Part shown: positions 52,661-62,398 of the stretch, one piece after another
Layout of the letters: the number at the start of each line of letters is the position of its first letter
How positions within the stretch are numbered: the first letter of the stretch is position 1
Assembly: GCA_040387515.1 (NCBI GenBank)
Contig: JAZKDP010000016.1
Span: 35,735 to 99,734 of the forward strand
Length of the DNA: 64,000 nucleotides
DNA from: Methylotenera_A sp040387515
GTDB taxonomy: Bacteria; Pseudomonadota; Gammaproteobacteria; Burkholderiales; Methylophilaceae
Direction: 5' to 3'
Program-made: the position numbers and the translations under genes
The notes under the pieces: model-generated
Seen by the model: only the letters and a program-made list of their open reading frames with translations
What the model was told of the DNA's origin: nothing
Databases searched by the model: none

Positions 52661-53938
52661 TTAAGCCGCTTTAATCAGCTCTAGATTGTTCATATAAGGC
52701 TGCAAAACTTTAGGAATAGTCACGCTGCCATCCGCATTTTGATAGTTTTCCAATACTGCCACCAAAGTACGCCCTACCGCTAAACCAGAACCATTGAGCG
52801 TATGCACAAACTCTGTTTTACCTTGCTCATTTCTAAATCGTGCTTGCAAGCGACGTGCTTGAAACGCCTCACAATTGCTCACGCTAGAAATCTCACGATA
52901 AGTATTTTGCGCAGGCAACCACACTTCCAAATCGTAAGTTTTAGCCGCACCAAAACCCATGTCACCAGTACATAGTGATACCACACGGTACGGCAACTCA
53001 AGCGCCTTTAAGATATTTTCAGCATGCCCAACCATTTCCTCTAAAACCTCATAGCTTTTGCTGGGATGCACGATTTGCACCATTTCCACTTTATCGAATT
53101 GATGCTGACGAATCATACCCTTGGTGTCACGGCCGTAAGAACCCGCTTCAGAACGGAAACATGGCGTATGCGCAGTTAACTTAATCGGTAATGATTCTAA
53201 AGATACGATTTCATCACGCACTGTATTGGTAAGCGTTACTTCTGAAGTCGGAATTAAATAAAGCTTATTGTCGTTGTGATTTAAGCTAAATAAATCCTCT
53301 TCAAACTTAGGTAATTGACCTGTGCCAGTTAAAGTATCTGTATTAACCAGATATGGCGTATAGCATTCCTCATAGCCATGCTGTTCAGTTTGCGTATCCA
53401 ACATAAACTGCGCCAAAGCACGATGCAATTTAGCAATTCCGCCACGCATAAAAGTAAAGCGCGTGCCTGAAAGCTTGATTCCTGTATCAAAATCCAAACC
53501 CAGCGGCGTACCAACATCGGTATGGTCTTTGATTTCAAAATCAAAACTGCGCGGCGTTCCTACTTTACGCATTTCTACGTTATCCGCTTCTGACTTACCC
53601 GCAGGCACGCTTTCATGCGGCAAATTTGGCACATTTAACAACACGCTTTGCAATTTAATTTGCAGCTCTTCCAATAAGGTTTCGTCCGCTTTTAACGCGT
53701 CACCCAAACCAGCAACCTCCGCCAATATCGCGCTCACATCCTCACCTTTAGATTTGGCAATACCAATCTGTTTAGAAGTGTTATTGCGCTTGGCTTGTAA
53801 CTCTTGTGTGCGTGTTTGTACGCTTTTACGCTCTTGCTCTAAAGCAGAAAACGTTGCAGAATCGAACGCAAAATTACGCTTGTTTAATTGGTTAACAATG
53901 CCGTCTAAATCGTTTCTTAATGCTTGAATATCTAACAT
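52661..53938 (-). CDS. serS: seryl-tRNA synthetase
   Basis: The 425-residue class II synthetase begins with a long antiparallel coiled coil (about 25-105) for tRNA-Ser. Motif 2 is seen in PCFRSEAGSYGRDTKGMIRQ, TSE in YLIPTSEVTLTN, and motif 3 in GSGLAVGRTLVAVLENYQ. It charges tRNA-Ser and tRNA-Sec. It is the last gene of the ftsK-lolA-rarA-serS order and starts 7 bp after rarA ends, so the two are likely cotranscribed. Confidence 0.97.
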   Translation of the reverse strand: MLDIQALRNDLDGIVNQLNKRNFAFDSATFSALEQERKSVQTRTQELQAKRNNTSKQIGIAKSKGEDVSAILAEVAGLGDALKADETLLEELQIKLQSVLLNVPNLPHESVPAGKSEADNVEMRKVGTPRSFDFEIKDHTDVGTPLGLDFDTGIKLSGTRFTFMRGGIAKLHRALAQFMLDTQTEQHGYEECYTPYLVNTDTLTGTGQLPKFEEDLFSLNHNDNKLYLIPTSEVTLTNTVRDEIVSLESLPIKLTAHTPCFRSEAGSYGRDTKGMIRQHQFDKVEMVQIVHPSKSYEVLEEMVGHAENILKALELPYRVVSLCTGDMGFGAAKTYDLEVWLPAQNTYREISSVSNCEAFQARRLQARFRNEQGKTEFVHTLNGSGLAVGRTLVAVLENYQNADGSVTIPKVLQPYMNNLELIKAA

Positions 53939-53945
53939 GCGATTC

Positions 53946-55283
53946 CTATTTCTTCACTTTTTTGTTTAGTTCTTTAAGGTCAAGTTCTTTCAGGTGCTTC
54001 AATTTTTCGCCAATTTTACCTTCTAAGCCACGTGGCGTGGGATTATAAAACTGTGGCGGGCCATTTTTGTCTTGTTGTAGCTCGTCAGGGAAATACTGCT
54101 CGCCTGCTGCATAAGCCTCTGGTTCATTATGCGCATAACGATATTCTTTGCCATAATCCAGCGCTTTCATCAGTTTGGTCGGCGCGTTTCTTAAATGCAA
54201 TGGCACGGGTCGCGATTTATCTTGTGCCACAAAGGCTTTGGCCTGATTGTAGGCGTTGTAAGCAGCGTTGCTTTTGGGTGCAACGGCCAAGTAGATCACC
54301 ATATTTGAAAGCGCTAGCTCACCTTCTGGTGAACCCAACCGCTCATAAATCTGCCATGCTTCCAGCGCCATGGTTTGCGCACGCGGATCAGCTAAGCCAA
54401 TATCTTCAATCGCCATGCGAATAATGCGTCGTCCCAAATACAAAGGGTCTGCGCCGCCATCTATCATGCGTAAAAACCAATACAAAGCCGCATCTGGATT
54501 GCTGCCACGTACCGATTTATGCAATGCGGAAATCTGGTCATAGAATGCTTCACCACCTTTATCAAAACGGCGCAGCTTGCTTGCCATTGTCGCCTGTAAA
54601 AAACCTTCGTCTATTTCGGTAACATTGGCACCTTCAGCCGCATTAAATAAGCCTTCCACAAAGTTCAGCAAACGTCTGGCGTCACCATCTGCGTAAGCTA
54701 ATATTTGTTCTTTAACCGCATCTGTAAAGTGAACATCTGGCGCAACTAACTGCTGCGCGCGGCTGAGTAATAAAGCAAGTTCAGCTTCGGATAATGCATT
54801 TAGCACAAATACCTGCGCGCGACTTAGCAACGCACTATTCACCTCAAACGACGGATTTTCAGTGGTCGCACCAATAAACGTAATCAAACCACTTTCGACA
54901 AATGGCAGAAAAGCATCTTGCTGACCTTTGTTAAATCGGTGGACTTCATCCACAAACAAAATCGTTTTGCGGCCATGTTGCTGCAAGGTTAATTCTGCAC
55001 GCTCTACCGCTTCGCGAATATCCTTGATACCAGACAGTACTGCAGAAATAGGAATGAAATCCGCATCAGCGGTATTGGCAATCAAACGCGCCAATGTGGT
55101 TTTACCCACGCCTGGCGGGCCCCACAAAATCATCGAGGGTAATTTTCCAGATTGAAACGCTAATTTCAACGGCTTACTTTCGCCCAATAAATGCGATTGT
55201 CCGACCACCTCGTCTAAAGTTTTAGGACGTAATCGTTCGGCTAATGGCGCAGTTGGGCTGACAGTTTGAAATAAGTCGTTCAC
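53946..55283 (-). CDS. rarA: replication-associated recombination protein RarA
   Basis: The 445-residue AAA+ ATPase (MgsA) has Walker A GPPGVGKTTLARLIA, Walker B ILFVDEVHRFNKGQQDAFLP, sensor 1 GATTENPSFEVN and the C-terminal tetramerisation region with YKYR-like NAYNQA and LHLRNAPTKLM. It acts at stalled forks and on SSB-coated DNA. It precedes serS by 7 bp. A 156-bp gap separates it from lolA. Confidence 0.96.
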   Translation of the reverse strand: MNDLFQTVSPTAPLAERLRPKTLDEVVGQSHLLGESKPLKLAFQSGKLPSMILWGPPGVGKTTLARLIANTADADFIPISAVLSGIKDIREAVERAELTLQQHGRKTILFVDEVHRFNKGQQDAFLPFVESGLITFIGATTENPSFEVNSALLSRAQVFVLNALSEAELALLLSRAQQLVAPDVHFTDAVKEQILAYADGDARRLLNFVEGLFNAAEGANVTEIDEGFLQATMASKLRRFDKGGEAFYDQISALHKSVRGSNPDAALYWFLRMIDGGADPLYLGRRIIRMAIEDIGLADPRAQTMALEAWQIYERLGSPEGELALSNMVIYLAVAPKSNAAYNAYNQAKAFVAQDKSRPVPLHLRNAPTKLMKALDYGKEYRYAHNEPEAYAAGEQYFPDELQQDKNGPPQFYNPTPRGLEGKIGEKLKHLKELDLKELNKKVKK

Positions 55284-55353
55284 TTATTTTTTCTTTGATT
55301 TGAGGTTGAAGTTTACAATTTTATTGTACGGTTTATAGGGTTTTATCGATAGA

Positions 55354-55395
55354 TGGTTTAGATCCGCTAATAAAGTGAAAAGTCAGGCTAAACCA
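55354..55395. other. inverted repeat between lolA and rarA
   Basis: TGGTTTAG (55354-55361) and CTAAACCA (55388-55395) are perfect complements 26 bp apart in the 156-bp gap. It could terminate or attenuate the lolA transcript, but no T tract follows on the minus strand. Confidence 0.35.
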
Positions 55396-55439
55396 CCCGT
55401 TAATTGTCTAAGAAAATGGATGGCAGAGCGCTTAAAATC

Positions 55440-56075
55440 TCACTCGCTCACCACATCGACACCTTTAGGCGGAGTAAATAAAAAAGCTGAAGCTTGTAGT
55501 GCAGGATTTCGCTCAACCGCGTCAAAAGTAATGAGCGTGATGTGATTAAAGCTATCGTGGAGTTCCATTTTGCGCAGTTTTTCGTCTTTAAAACCCAATA
55601 AAACGCGCTCAAATCCACTCTCTTTGTCTTTCGGCAGCGCCAAAACCCAAGTTAAATCATCTTTACGTGCCGCATTCTTAATTGTAAAACTTTTTTCTAC
55701 GGTATCACCACCCGCCAGCAAAGCCGCGGGGCTAGAGCCTAATGTTTTGCTCAATTCGCGAATCGTCACTTGTTGCAAATCCGTATCGTACAAAAAGACT
55801 TGTTTGCCATCGCTGATAATTTGCTGTTCGTACGGCTTTGAATAGTCCCAACGAAACTTGTTTGGGCGTTGTAATTGCATTGAGCCCTGTACTTCTTGAA
55901 TTTTTCGACCTTGAATATCGGTCACCACTTGGCTAAATTGCGCACGCATAGCATTCGTGTTATTGAAAAAATCACTCAAACTAGCTACGCCATCAGCAAG
56001 TGCCGCTTGTGAAACAGCCATTTGTGAAACAATGAATAAACTGCTTACTAATATTTTTTTAATCAATTGATGCAT
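55440..56075 (-). CDS. lolA: outer-membrane lipoprotein carrier LolA
   Basis: The ATG at 56075 gives 211 residues with a signal peptide (MHQLIKKILVSSLFIVSQM, cleaved near ALA-DG); an ATG 75 bp upstream has no signal and is rejected. The LolA fold shows LSDFFNNTNAMRAQFSQVV, GSMQLQRPNKFRWDY with the conserved Arg, and VFLYDTDLQQVT. It carries lipoproteins across the periplasm from LolCDE to LolB. Its start overlaps the ftsK end by 17 bp, so the two are translated together. Confidence 0.95.
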   Translation of the reverse strand: MHQLIKKILVSSLFIVSQMAVSQAALADGVASLSDFFNNTNAMRAQFSQVVTDIQGRKIQEVQGSMQLQRPNKFRWDYSKPYEQQIISDGKQVFLYDTDLQQVTIRELSKTLGSSPAALLAGGDTVEKSFTIKNAARKDDLTWVLALPKDKESGFERVLLGFKDEKLRKMELHDSFNHITLITFDAVERNPALQASAFLFTPPKGVDVVSE

Positions 56076-58434
56076 TACCTTTTGCCAAAACCTCTCTGTT
56101 ACCGTTGCTTTGCATGGCAGATACCAAACCTGCACGTTCCATGTCTTCAATCAACCTTGCAGCACGGTTATAACCTATTCTAAGCTGACGCTGAACCGAT
56201 GAAATACTGGCGCGACGACTGGTTAACACAATATTTACCGCCTCATCATACAAAGGGTCTTTTTCTGCGCCATTGTCGCTACTAAACTCACCTGCTTCGG
56301 CACCGCCTTCAGCTTCGTTAGTCAAAATGCCCTCTATATAGTTCGGCTCACCCATGGCTTTCAGGTGATTAACCACTTGATGCACTTCATGATCGGACAC
56401 AAACGCGCCATGAATCCGCATCGGGTAACCCGTACCAGGCGGCATATAAAGCATATCACCTTGACCTAATAACGCTTCAGCACCCATTTGGTCTAGAATC
56501 GTGCGTGAGTCAATTTTACTAGACACTTGAAACGCTATACGTGTCGGGATATTCGCTTTGATTAAACCGGTAATCACGTCCACTGACGGTCGTTGCGTTG
56601 CCAATACCAAGTGAATACCTGAAGCACGCGCTTTTTGTGCCAAACGAGCGATTAACTCTTCCACTTTTTTGCCTACCACCATCATCAAGTCGGCCAATTC
56701 ATCAATCATCACCACAATCATCGGCATCTCTTCCAATGGTTCTGGCTCATCTGGCGTTAAGCTAAATGGGTGCGGAATTTTTTCGCCAGCTTTTTCAGCG
56801 TCTTTAATTTTTTGGTTATAGCCCGCTAAATTACGCACGCCTAACATAGACATCAATTTATAGCGCCGTTCCATCTCAGCCACACACCAATTTAATGCGC
56901 TTGCCGCTTGGCGCATATCGGTTACCACTGGCGCCAGTAAGTGCGGAATACCTTCATACACTGAAAGCTCTAGCATTTTCGGGTCAATTAGAATCATGCG
57001 TACTTTGCTGGGTTCAGATTTATATAACAAGCTTAAAATCAGAGCATTAATCGCCACCGACTTACCTGAACCCGTTGTACCCGCTACCAACACATGCGGC
57101 ATTTTGGCTAAATCGGCGACCACAGGTTTGCCTGCAATATCTTTACCCATGGCGATTGCCAATGGCGAATGCATCTCTGCATACACTTGGCTACCCATGA
57201 TTTCAGATAAAAATACAATCTGGCGTTTTGGATTCGGAATCTCTAAACCCATACAGCTTTTGCCAGGAATGGTTTCTACTACGCGAATACTCACCACAGA
57301 CAATGCACGCGCTAAATCACGCGCTAGATTAGTGATTTGGCTACCTTTAACACCAGCAGCGGGCTCTAATTCAAAACGCGTAATCACTGGGCCAGGTTGC
57401 GCAGAGAGCACTTTAATTTCAATGCCAAAATCCATTAACTTGCGTTCAATTAAGCGTGAAGTAAAATCTAGCGTTTCAGCAGATGGTAAGTCCACGGTAT
57501 TGTTGGCAACATCCAGCAAATGCAATGGTGGCAAGCTGGAATCCATATCTGTCGCAAATAACGCGGTCTGTTTTTCTTTTTGCACGCGCTCGCTTTGTGC
57601 AATTTCAACCACAGGTGCTTTAATTTCAACTGGTGCGCGGTCTTCGGTACGTTTACGCTCTGCTTCCACAAACTCTTCACGCTTCTGCACCACCATTTTG
57701 CCAGCTTTTCTATCTTGCCAATCGTGGTATTTGTTAATTGACCAATCGTAAGCAGCAATCAAGTTTTTACCCAATTTTTCGGTCAGCATAATCCACGACC
57801 AGCCAGTGAATAAGCTAAAACCGACCGCAAATAGGGACAGCAATATCATGGTGGAGCCGGCAAAGCCAAACATACTGCGCAATGCTGCATCTACCGCGTT
57901 ACCCAGCATGCCACCGCTAATCAATGGCAACGTTGCTGGTAACGTAATGAAATGCCCTGCTTCTAAGGCGCAAGAAGAAATCAGCAATAATGCAAAGCCG
58001 ACTAAGTTGAATAGTAAAAACGGGCGCTCTGAGATAGTTAACTCTAAACGCAAATACACCAGCCACATGCTATAAAACGCTAAAATCACCCACCACCATG
58101 CTGAAAACCCGAACAAATACAGCAACATATCAGCAATCCAAGCGCCAACTGCACCACCTGCATTTTGAACGATCGCGTTATCAGAAGCCATGTGTGACCA
58201 CGAAGGGTCTTGGTTATCGTAGCTCACCAAAATCACTGCAAGATACAAACCAACCAATACCAAACCCAGCCACCATGCCTCGCGCACTAAGTTGGCGCCG
58301 TGTTGTTGCGATGGGCTAGGCGGCGCTTGTAGACGGCCATTCACTGCTGAAGATTTTTTATTAAAAAACAAACTGTTACAAACCTTATGATGATGAGAGA
58401 ATTTTTTATTTATTATAACAAAATCAAATTGCAC
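56059..58434 (-). CDS. ftsK: DNA translocase FtsK
   Basis: The 791-residue protein has four or more N-terminal helices (about 52-72, 95-120, 140-160 and 185-210), a short linker, and the RecA-like motor with GTTGSGKSVAINALI, DPKMLELSVYEGIPHLL, MIVVMIDELADLMMV and the AQKARASGIHLVLATQRPSV segment. The C-terminal gamma winged helix (about 725-780) reads DEAVNIVLTSRRASISSVQR. It moves chromosome termini through the septum and activates XerCD at dif. The linker is short compared with E. coli FtsK. Confidence 0.97.
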   Translation of the reverse strand: MQFDFVIINKKFSHHHKVCNSLFFNKKSSAVNGRLQAPPSPSQQHGANLVREAWWLGLVLVGLYLAVILVSYDNQDPSWSHMASDNAIVQNAGGAVGAWIADMLLYLFGFSAWWWVILAFYSMWLVYLRLELTISERPFLLFNLVGFALLLISSCALEAGHFITLPATLPLISGGMLGNAVDAALRSMFGFAGSTMILLSLFAVGFSLFTGWSWIMLTEKLGKNLIAAYDWSINKYHDWQDRKAGKMVVQKREEFVEAERKRTEDRAPVEIKAPVVEIAQSERVQKEKQTALFATDMDSSLPPLHLLDVANNTVDLPSAETLDFTSRLIERKLMDFGIEIKVLSAQPGPVITRFELEPAAGVKGSQITNLARDLARALSVVSIRVVETIPGKSCMGLEIPNPKRQIVFLSEIMGSQVYAEMHSPLAIAMGKDIAGKPVVADLAKMPHVLVAGTTGSGKSVAINALILSLLYKSEPSKVRMILIDPKMLELSVYEGIPHLLAPVVTDMRQAASALNWCVAEMERRYKLMSMLGVRNLAGYNQKIKDAEKAGEKIPHPFSLTPDEPEPLEEMPMIVVMIDELADLMMVVGKKVEELIARLAQKARASGIHLVLATQRPSVDVITGLIKANIPTRIAFQVSSKIDSRTILDQMGAEALLGQGDMLYMPPGTGYPMRIHGAFVSDHEVHQVVNHLKAMGEPNYIEGILTNEAEGGAEAGEFSSDNGAEKDPLYDEAVNIVLTSRRASISSVQRQLRIGYNRAARLIEDMERAGLVSAMQSNGNREVLAKGNASID

Positions 58435-58524
58435 AAAGCATGTCTATACAATTAATATTAAGCAAACTAACATTACACGTATTGATTAAGTTAATTAAGC
58501 ATTTATTTACCAAAGGAGCATCAC

Positions 58525-58989
58525 ATGGATATTGGGATTAAAGAACAAGATAGAAAAGCGATTGCAGAAGGCTTATCACACCTATTGGCTGACACTTATA
58601 GCTTGTATTTAAAAACACACTACTTTCATTGGAACGTAACAGGTCCAATGTTCAATACGCTACATTTGATGTTTGAAACCCAATATACCGAACTAGCTTT
58701 AGCGGTCGATTTAGTCGCTGAACGCATTCGTTCATTAGACGTCTACGCACCAGGGACTTACAGCCAATTTGCCAAATTATCCTCTATTAAAGAATCTGAT
58801 GGCGTGCCAAAAGCCAACGATATGATTGCAGAACTAGTGGCTGGACATGAAGCAGTCTGCCGCACTGCACGCAGCGTATTCCCCGCTGCTGAAAAAGCGT
58901 CTGATGAAGCAACTGCCGATTTGTTAACACAGCGTTTGCAACTGCATGAAAAAACCGCTTGGATGTTAAGAAGCCTTTTAGAAAAATAA
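58525..58989 (+). CDS. dps: Dps-family DNA-protecting ferritin
   Basis: The 154-residue Dps-like protein has the ferroxidase ligands in LKTHYFHWNVTGPMFNTLH and in the helix LMFETQYTELALAVDLVAER, and ends with helices LLTQRLQLHEKTAWMLRSLL. The family forms 12-mers that store iron, consume H2O2 and may bind DNA. The AAAGGAG 9 nt before the ATG is a strong ribosome binding site. It lies between divergent ftsK and trxB. Confidence 0.94.
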   Translation: MDIGIKEQDRKAIAEGLSHLLADTYSLYLKTHYFHWNVTGPMFNTLHLMFETQYTELALAVDLVAERIRSLDVYAPGTYSQFAKLSSIKESDGVPKANDMIAELVAGHEAVCRTARSVFPAAEKASDEATADLLTQRLQLHEKTAWMLRSLLEK

Positions 58990-59088
58990 CGCGCTAAAAA
59001 ATAATATTAATGCAATTAGCCTGCTTGAAAAACAGGCGTTCGACCTTACCTTAATAACTTATCAGTCAATCTTAGAAAGCAATTCAAC

Positions 59089-60039
59089 ATGGCAACACGT
59101 CACGTCCAACTTCTTATTTTGGGCTCAGGTCCTGCGGGTTATTCGGCAGCCGTATACGCTGCGCGCGCCAATCTAAACCCTGTATTAATCACCGGCATCG
59201 CGCAAGGCGGCCAATTGATGACCACGACAGAAGTAGATAACTGGCCAGCAGACAACGAAGGCGTGCAAGGTCCAGAGTTAATGGAACGCTTTCAAAAACA
59301 TGCTGAACGCTTCAATACCGAAATGATTTTTGATCATATTCACACCACACATTTAACTGAAAAACCGATTCGCTTAGTAGGCGACAGCGGCGAATACACT
59401 TGTGACGCGTTGATTATTGCCACTGGTGCATCGGCTAAATATTTGGGCATTCCAAGTGAAGAGAAATTCAACGGCAAAGGTGTGTCTGCTTGTGCTACTT
59501 GTGATGGCTTTTTCTACAGAAATCAAGAAGTTGCGGTGATTGGCGGCGGTAACACCGCGGTTGAAGAAGCACTTTATTTGGCAAATATTGCCAGTAAAGT
59601 CACACTTGTTCACAGACGCGATAAATTTAAAGCCGAAGCAATTTTGGTGGATAAATTAAATGCGCGTGTGGCTGAAGGTAAAATTGCATTGGAAACGTTC
59701 AACACACTAGATGAAGTGCTTGGCGACAATATGGGCGTAACTGGCATGCGCATTAAAAATGTAAATGACAACACGACTAAAGATATTGATTTAAAAGGCG
59801 TGTTTATTGCTATCGGTCATAAACCGAATACCGATATTTTTGAGGGCCAACTGGAAATGGAAGGCGGTTATATCGTCACGCAAGCTGGTCGCAAAGGTAA
59901 CGCCACCGCCACTAGCATCCCTGGTATTTTTGCCGCAGGCGATGTGCAAGACCATATCTATCGCCAAGCGGTCACCAGTGCTGGTACAGGTTGTATGGCT
60001 GCGCTAGATGCTGAGCGCTATTTGGATAATTTGAAATAA
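59089..60039 (+). CDS. trxB: thioredoxin reductase
   Basis: The 316-residue flavoprotein has the FAD motif ILGSGPAGYSAAVYAARA near the start, the redox CATC in SACATCDGFF, the NADPH motif VIGGGNTAVEEALYLA, and the terminal FAD motif GIFAAGDVQD. It reduces thioredoxin with NADPH. The length agrees with E. coli TrxB (321). Its location next to ftsK matches the trxB-ftsK neighbourhood seen in other Proteobacteria, with dps inserted here. Confidence 0.97.
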   Translation: MATRHVQLLILGSGPAGYSAAVYAARANLNPVLITGIAQGGQLMTTTEVDNWPADNEGVQGPELMERFQKHAERFNTEMIFDHIHTTHLTEKPIRLVGDSGEYTCDALIIATGASAKYLGIPSEEKFNGKGVSACATCDGFFYRNQEVAVIGGGNTAVEEALYLANIASKVTLVHRRDKFKAEAILVDKLNARVAEGKIALETFNTLDEVLGDNMGVTGMRIKNVNDNTTKDIDLKGVFIAIGHKPNTDIFEGQLEMEGGYIVTQAGRKGNATATSIPGIFAAGDVQDHIYRQAVTSAGTGCMAALDAERYLDNLK

Positions 60040-60096
60040 CTATAACTAGTTAACTTAACCCAATAATTAGGGCAACTTTTAATTGATGATGACAAT

Positions 60097-60828
60097 ATGG
60101 CAAAACCCAACCCATCATCGATTAAAAGTCAGTCGCTAACTCCAAAATCGTTAGCGCCAAAATCACTGGCGAAAAATAAAGTTACGCTAAACGCAATACC
60201 GCTCACAAAAACTGAAGCAATAGCCATCAAAAATGAGCTGGCGCAACTCAATATAGCTAAACAAGAGGCATTAAAAAACCAGCAGAAAACTGCTGAGATT
60301 CCCGCCGCAGAACAAGATAAGCACTTATTTTTGGAAGCCGTTAAAAACGCGCGCCCTTTAAATACAGAACCGCAACATTCCGAAAAAACCTTCCCCAAAC
60401 CTATCGCCAAGCAATTTATACGGGATGAAAAACAGGCGCTTAGAGATAGTTTAAGCGACGACTTTTACCCTGCGCATGAATTAGAAAGCGGCGAAGAACT
60501 GCTTTACCTGCGCACAGGCCAATCGCCTAGCGTTTTAAGCAAATTACGTCGCGGCTTTTGGGTGATTCAAGCGCAAATCGATTTACATGGATTAATCAGT
60601 GATGAAGCACGGGAATATGTAGCGGAATTTTTAAGCAGCTGCAAAAAACGCAATATCCGCTGTGTGCGTATTGTGCACGGTAAAGGTCTAGGCTCACGCA
60701 ATCGAGAACCTGTTTTAAAACATAAGCTACGCAACTGGTTAATGCAAAAAGATGAAGTGATTGCCTACGCGCAAGCTAAGCCTGAGGATGGTGGAAGTGG
60801 CGCGGTTATTGTGTTGTTAAAAGCTTAA
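60097..60828 (+). CDS. smrA: Smr-domain protein (SmrA-like)
   Basis: The 243-residue protein has a low-complexity Lys/Ser/Leu N-terminus and a coiled segment to about residue 115, then a small MutS2-like Smr domain: QIDLHGLISDEAREYVAEFL, RCVRIVHGKGLGS and VLKHKLRNWLMQ. HGKG is the usual active-loop motif of Smr nucleases. Possible roles are DNA or RNA nicking and rescue; the substrate is not known. It is 57 bp after trxB and may be cotranscribed. Confidence 0.92.
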   Translation: MAKPNPSSIKSQSLTPKSLAPKSLAKNKVTLNAIPLTKTEAIAIKNELAQLNIAKQEALKNQQKTAEIPAAEQDKHLFLEAVKNARPLNTEPQHSEKTFPKPIAKQFIRDEKQALRDSLSDDFYPAHELESGEELLYLRTGQSPSVLSKLRRGFWVIQAQIDLHGLISDEAREYVAEFLSSCKKRNIRCVRIVHGKGLGSRNREPVLKHKLRNWLMQKDEVIAYAQAKPEDGGSGAVIVLLKA

Positions 60829-60850
60829 CTTTTGATAAGAGCCTTTCGGC

Positions 60851-60856
60851 TATAAT
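60851..60856 (+). promoter_or_regulatory. possible -10 box for the flotillin-like gene
   Basis: A perfect TATAAT lies 78 bp before the ATG at 60934. A -35 match is poor (CTTTTG at 16 bp), so this is a weak call. Confidence 0.3.
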
Positions 60857-60933
60857 CCGCGATAAGACTGAATCTTTAAGTCTTAAAACCAACCATTTTT
60901 AAACTTAAGCAACAAAAATAATAGGGAATTAAA

Positions 60934-62349
60934 ATGATTTTTTCAAACGTTTTCATCATTAGCGCTATTGCAAGTGCTTTTATTTTTATCATACTGATTA
61001 TTGCGCTTTTACTCAGAAGAGTTGTACCTACCAACGAGGTGCACATTATCCAGTCTGGTAAATCAACGGTTTCATACGGCAAAGACAATGCTGCTGGCAA
61101 TACTTATTATGAATGGCCTTCATGGATTCCAAAAATCGGTATTGTAAAGTTTGTATTGCCAGTTTCGGTATTTGATGAAGACTTGGAATCATATGAGGCT
61201 TACGATAAAGGTAGACTACCCTTTGTTGTGGATGTTAAAGCTTTTTTTAGAATCACAGATTCAAATGTGGCTGCGCAACGCGTTAGCTCGTTTGATGAAC
61301 TTCGCGGCCAATTAAAAGCTATTTTACAAGGTGCGGTAAGAACGATACTTGCTTCTGCAGATATAGAAGAGATCATGCAAGGTCGTAGCCAATTCGGCGA
61401 ATCATTTACACGTGAAGTTGAAGCTCAACTTAAAAACTGGGGTGTTTCAACTGTTAAAAATATCGAGCTTATGGATATTAGGGACGCTAATGAATCATTT
61501 GTGATTAAAAATATCATGGAAAAGAAAAAATCGCTGATTGAAATGCAAAGCCGCATTGAAGTAGCTGAAAATTTAAAGAAAGCGAATATTGCCGAAATTG
61601 AAGCAAAGCGTGAAACAGATGTGCAAGCACAAGATGCACTACAAAAAGTGGGCTCTAGGACTGCTGAAAAAGAGCAGGCCGTGGGTATCGCCAACGAACT
61701 CTCTCAGCAATCTATCAAAGAACAGGCAAAAATTACCAAGCAAAAAGAGCTCGAAATTATCAAAGTTTCTGAAGTAATGCAAGCGAACATCAATAAAGAC
61801 GTTCAAATCGTTAAAGCTAATCAGGACAAAGAAACTGCTGCGATTAATAAAGAAATGGCGATTATTAAAGCTGCTCAGGAAAAAGAAACCACTATTTTGG
61901 TAGCTGAAGGTACGAAATCAACCACCATTCTAGTGGCCGAAGGTAACTTAGAAAGTAAAAAACGCGAGTCAGAAGGTATTGCAGTAGAAGGTACAGCGCG
62001 TGCTGAGGCAGAAAAAGCAATGCAACTTGCGCCAGTACAAGCGCAGATTGTACTGGCCAAAGAAATTGGTGAAAATGCTGGTTATCAACAATATTTAGTC
62101 ACTATTGAACAAGTAAGAGCTACTCAAGCTGTTGGTATTGAACAAGCGAAAGCGCTTTCTCAAGCAGATTTAAAAGTTATCGCTAATGCTGGTAATGTCG
62201 AAAATGGCATGAAAAATATTATGGATATTTTCTCTTCAACTGGTGGCACTAACATGGGTGCAATGCTTGAAGGGTTTGCCCAGACAGAACAAGGGCAGGC
62301 GTTGCTTGAAAAAGCTGGTGTTAAAAAGTCCAAAGGTAGTGAAGTTTAA
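60934..62349 (+). CDS. SPFH/band-7 flotillin-like membrane protein
   Basis: The 471-residue protein has one N-terminal helix (about 4-28), an SPFH domain at about 30-200 (RRVVPTNEVHIIQSGK, FRITDSN, QLKAILQGAVRTILASADIE) and a long Glu/Ala/Lys-rich coiled coil at about 215-400, as in flotillins. Inside the coil STTILVAEG occurs after KETTILVAEG, a short tandem duplication. The tail is Gly/Met-rich. The family organises membrane microdomains. No NfeD-like partner gene is adjacent in the window. Confidence 0.88.
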   Translation: MIFSNVFIISAIASAFIFIILIIALLLRRVVPTNEVHIIQSGKSTVSYGKDNAAGNTYYEWPSWIPKIGIVKFVLPVSVFDEDLESYEAYDKGRLPFVVDVKAFFRITDSNVAAQRVSSFDELRGQLKAILQGAVRTILASADIEEIMQGRSQFGESFTREVEAQLKNWGVSTVKNIELMDIRDANESFVIKNIMEKKKSLIEMQSRIEVAENLKKANIAEIEAKRETDVQAQDALQKVGSRTAEKEQAVGIANELSQQSIKEQAKITKQKELEIIKVSEVMQANINKDVQIVKANQDKETAAINKEMAIIKAAQEKETTILVAEGTKSTTILVAEGNLESKKRESEGIAVEGTARAEAEKAMQLAPVQAQIVLAKEIGENAGYQQYLVTIEQVRATQAVGIEQAKALSQADLKVIANAGNVENGMKNIMDIFSSTGGTNMGAMLEGFAQTEQGQALLEKAGVKKSKGSEV

Positions 62350-62367
62350 TACCTATTTATCCCTGTA

Positions 62368-62392
62368 TAGCGCAGGTGACGTACCTGCGCTA
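62368..62392. repeat. REP-like hairpin between convergent genes
   Basis: TAGCGCAGGT and ACCTGCGCTA pair perfectly across a 5-nt loop. Read on the minus strand it is headed by GTAG, like the element at 12451. It may also serve as a terminator for the two converging genes. Confidence 0.5.
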
Positions 62393-62398
62393 CGTTAA

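Noticed and set aside
55354..55395. Rho-independent terminator after lolA
   Set aside because: The 8-bp arms are far apart and no T tract follows, so it is listed only as an inverted repeat.
56076..56150. Longer N-terminus for lolA from an ATG at 56150
   Set aside because: The extension lies within the ftsK coding region and would hide the signal peptide that LolA needs.
56996..57751. Long open frame (251 codons) on the plus strand inside ftsK
   Set aside because: It lies antisense to the conserved ftsK motor region and its translation shows no recognisable domain; it is a shadow of the ftsK codon pattern.
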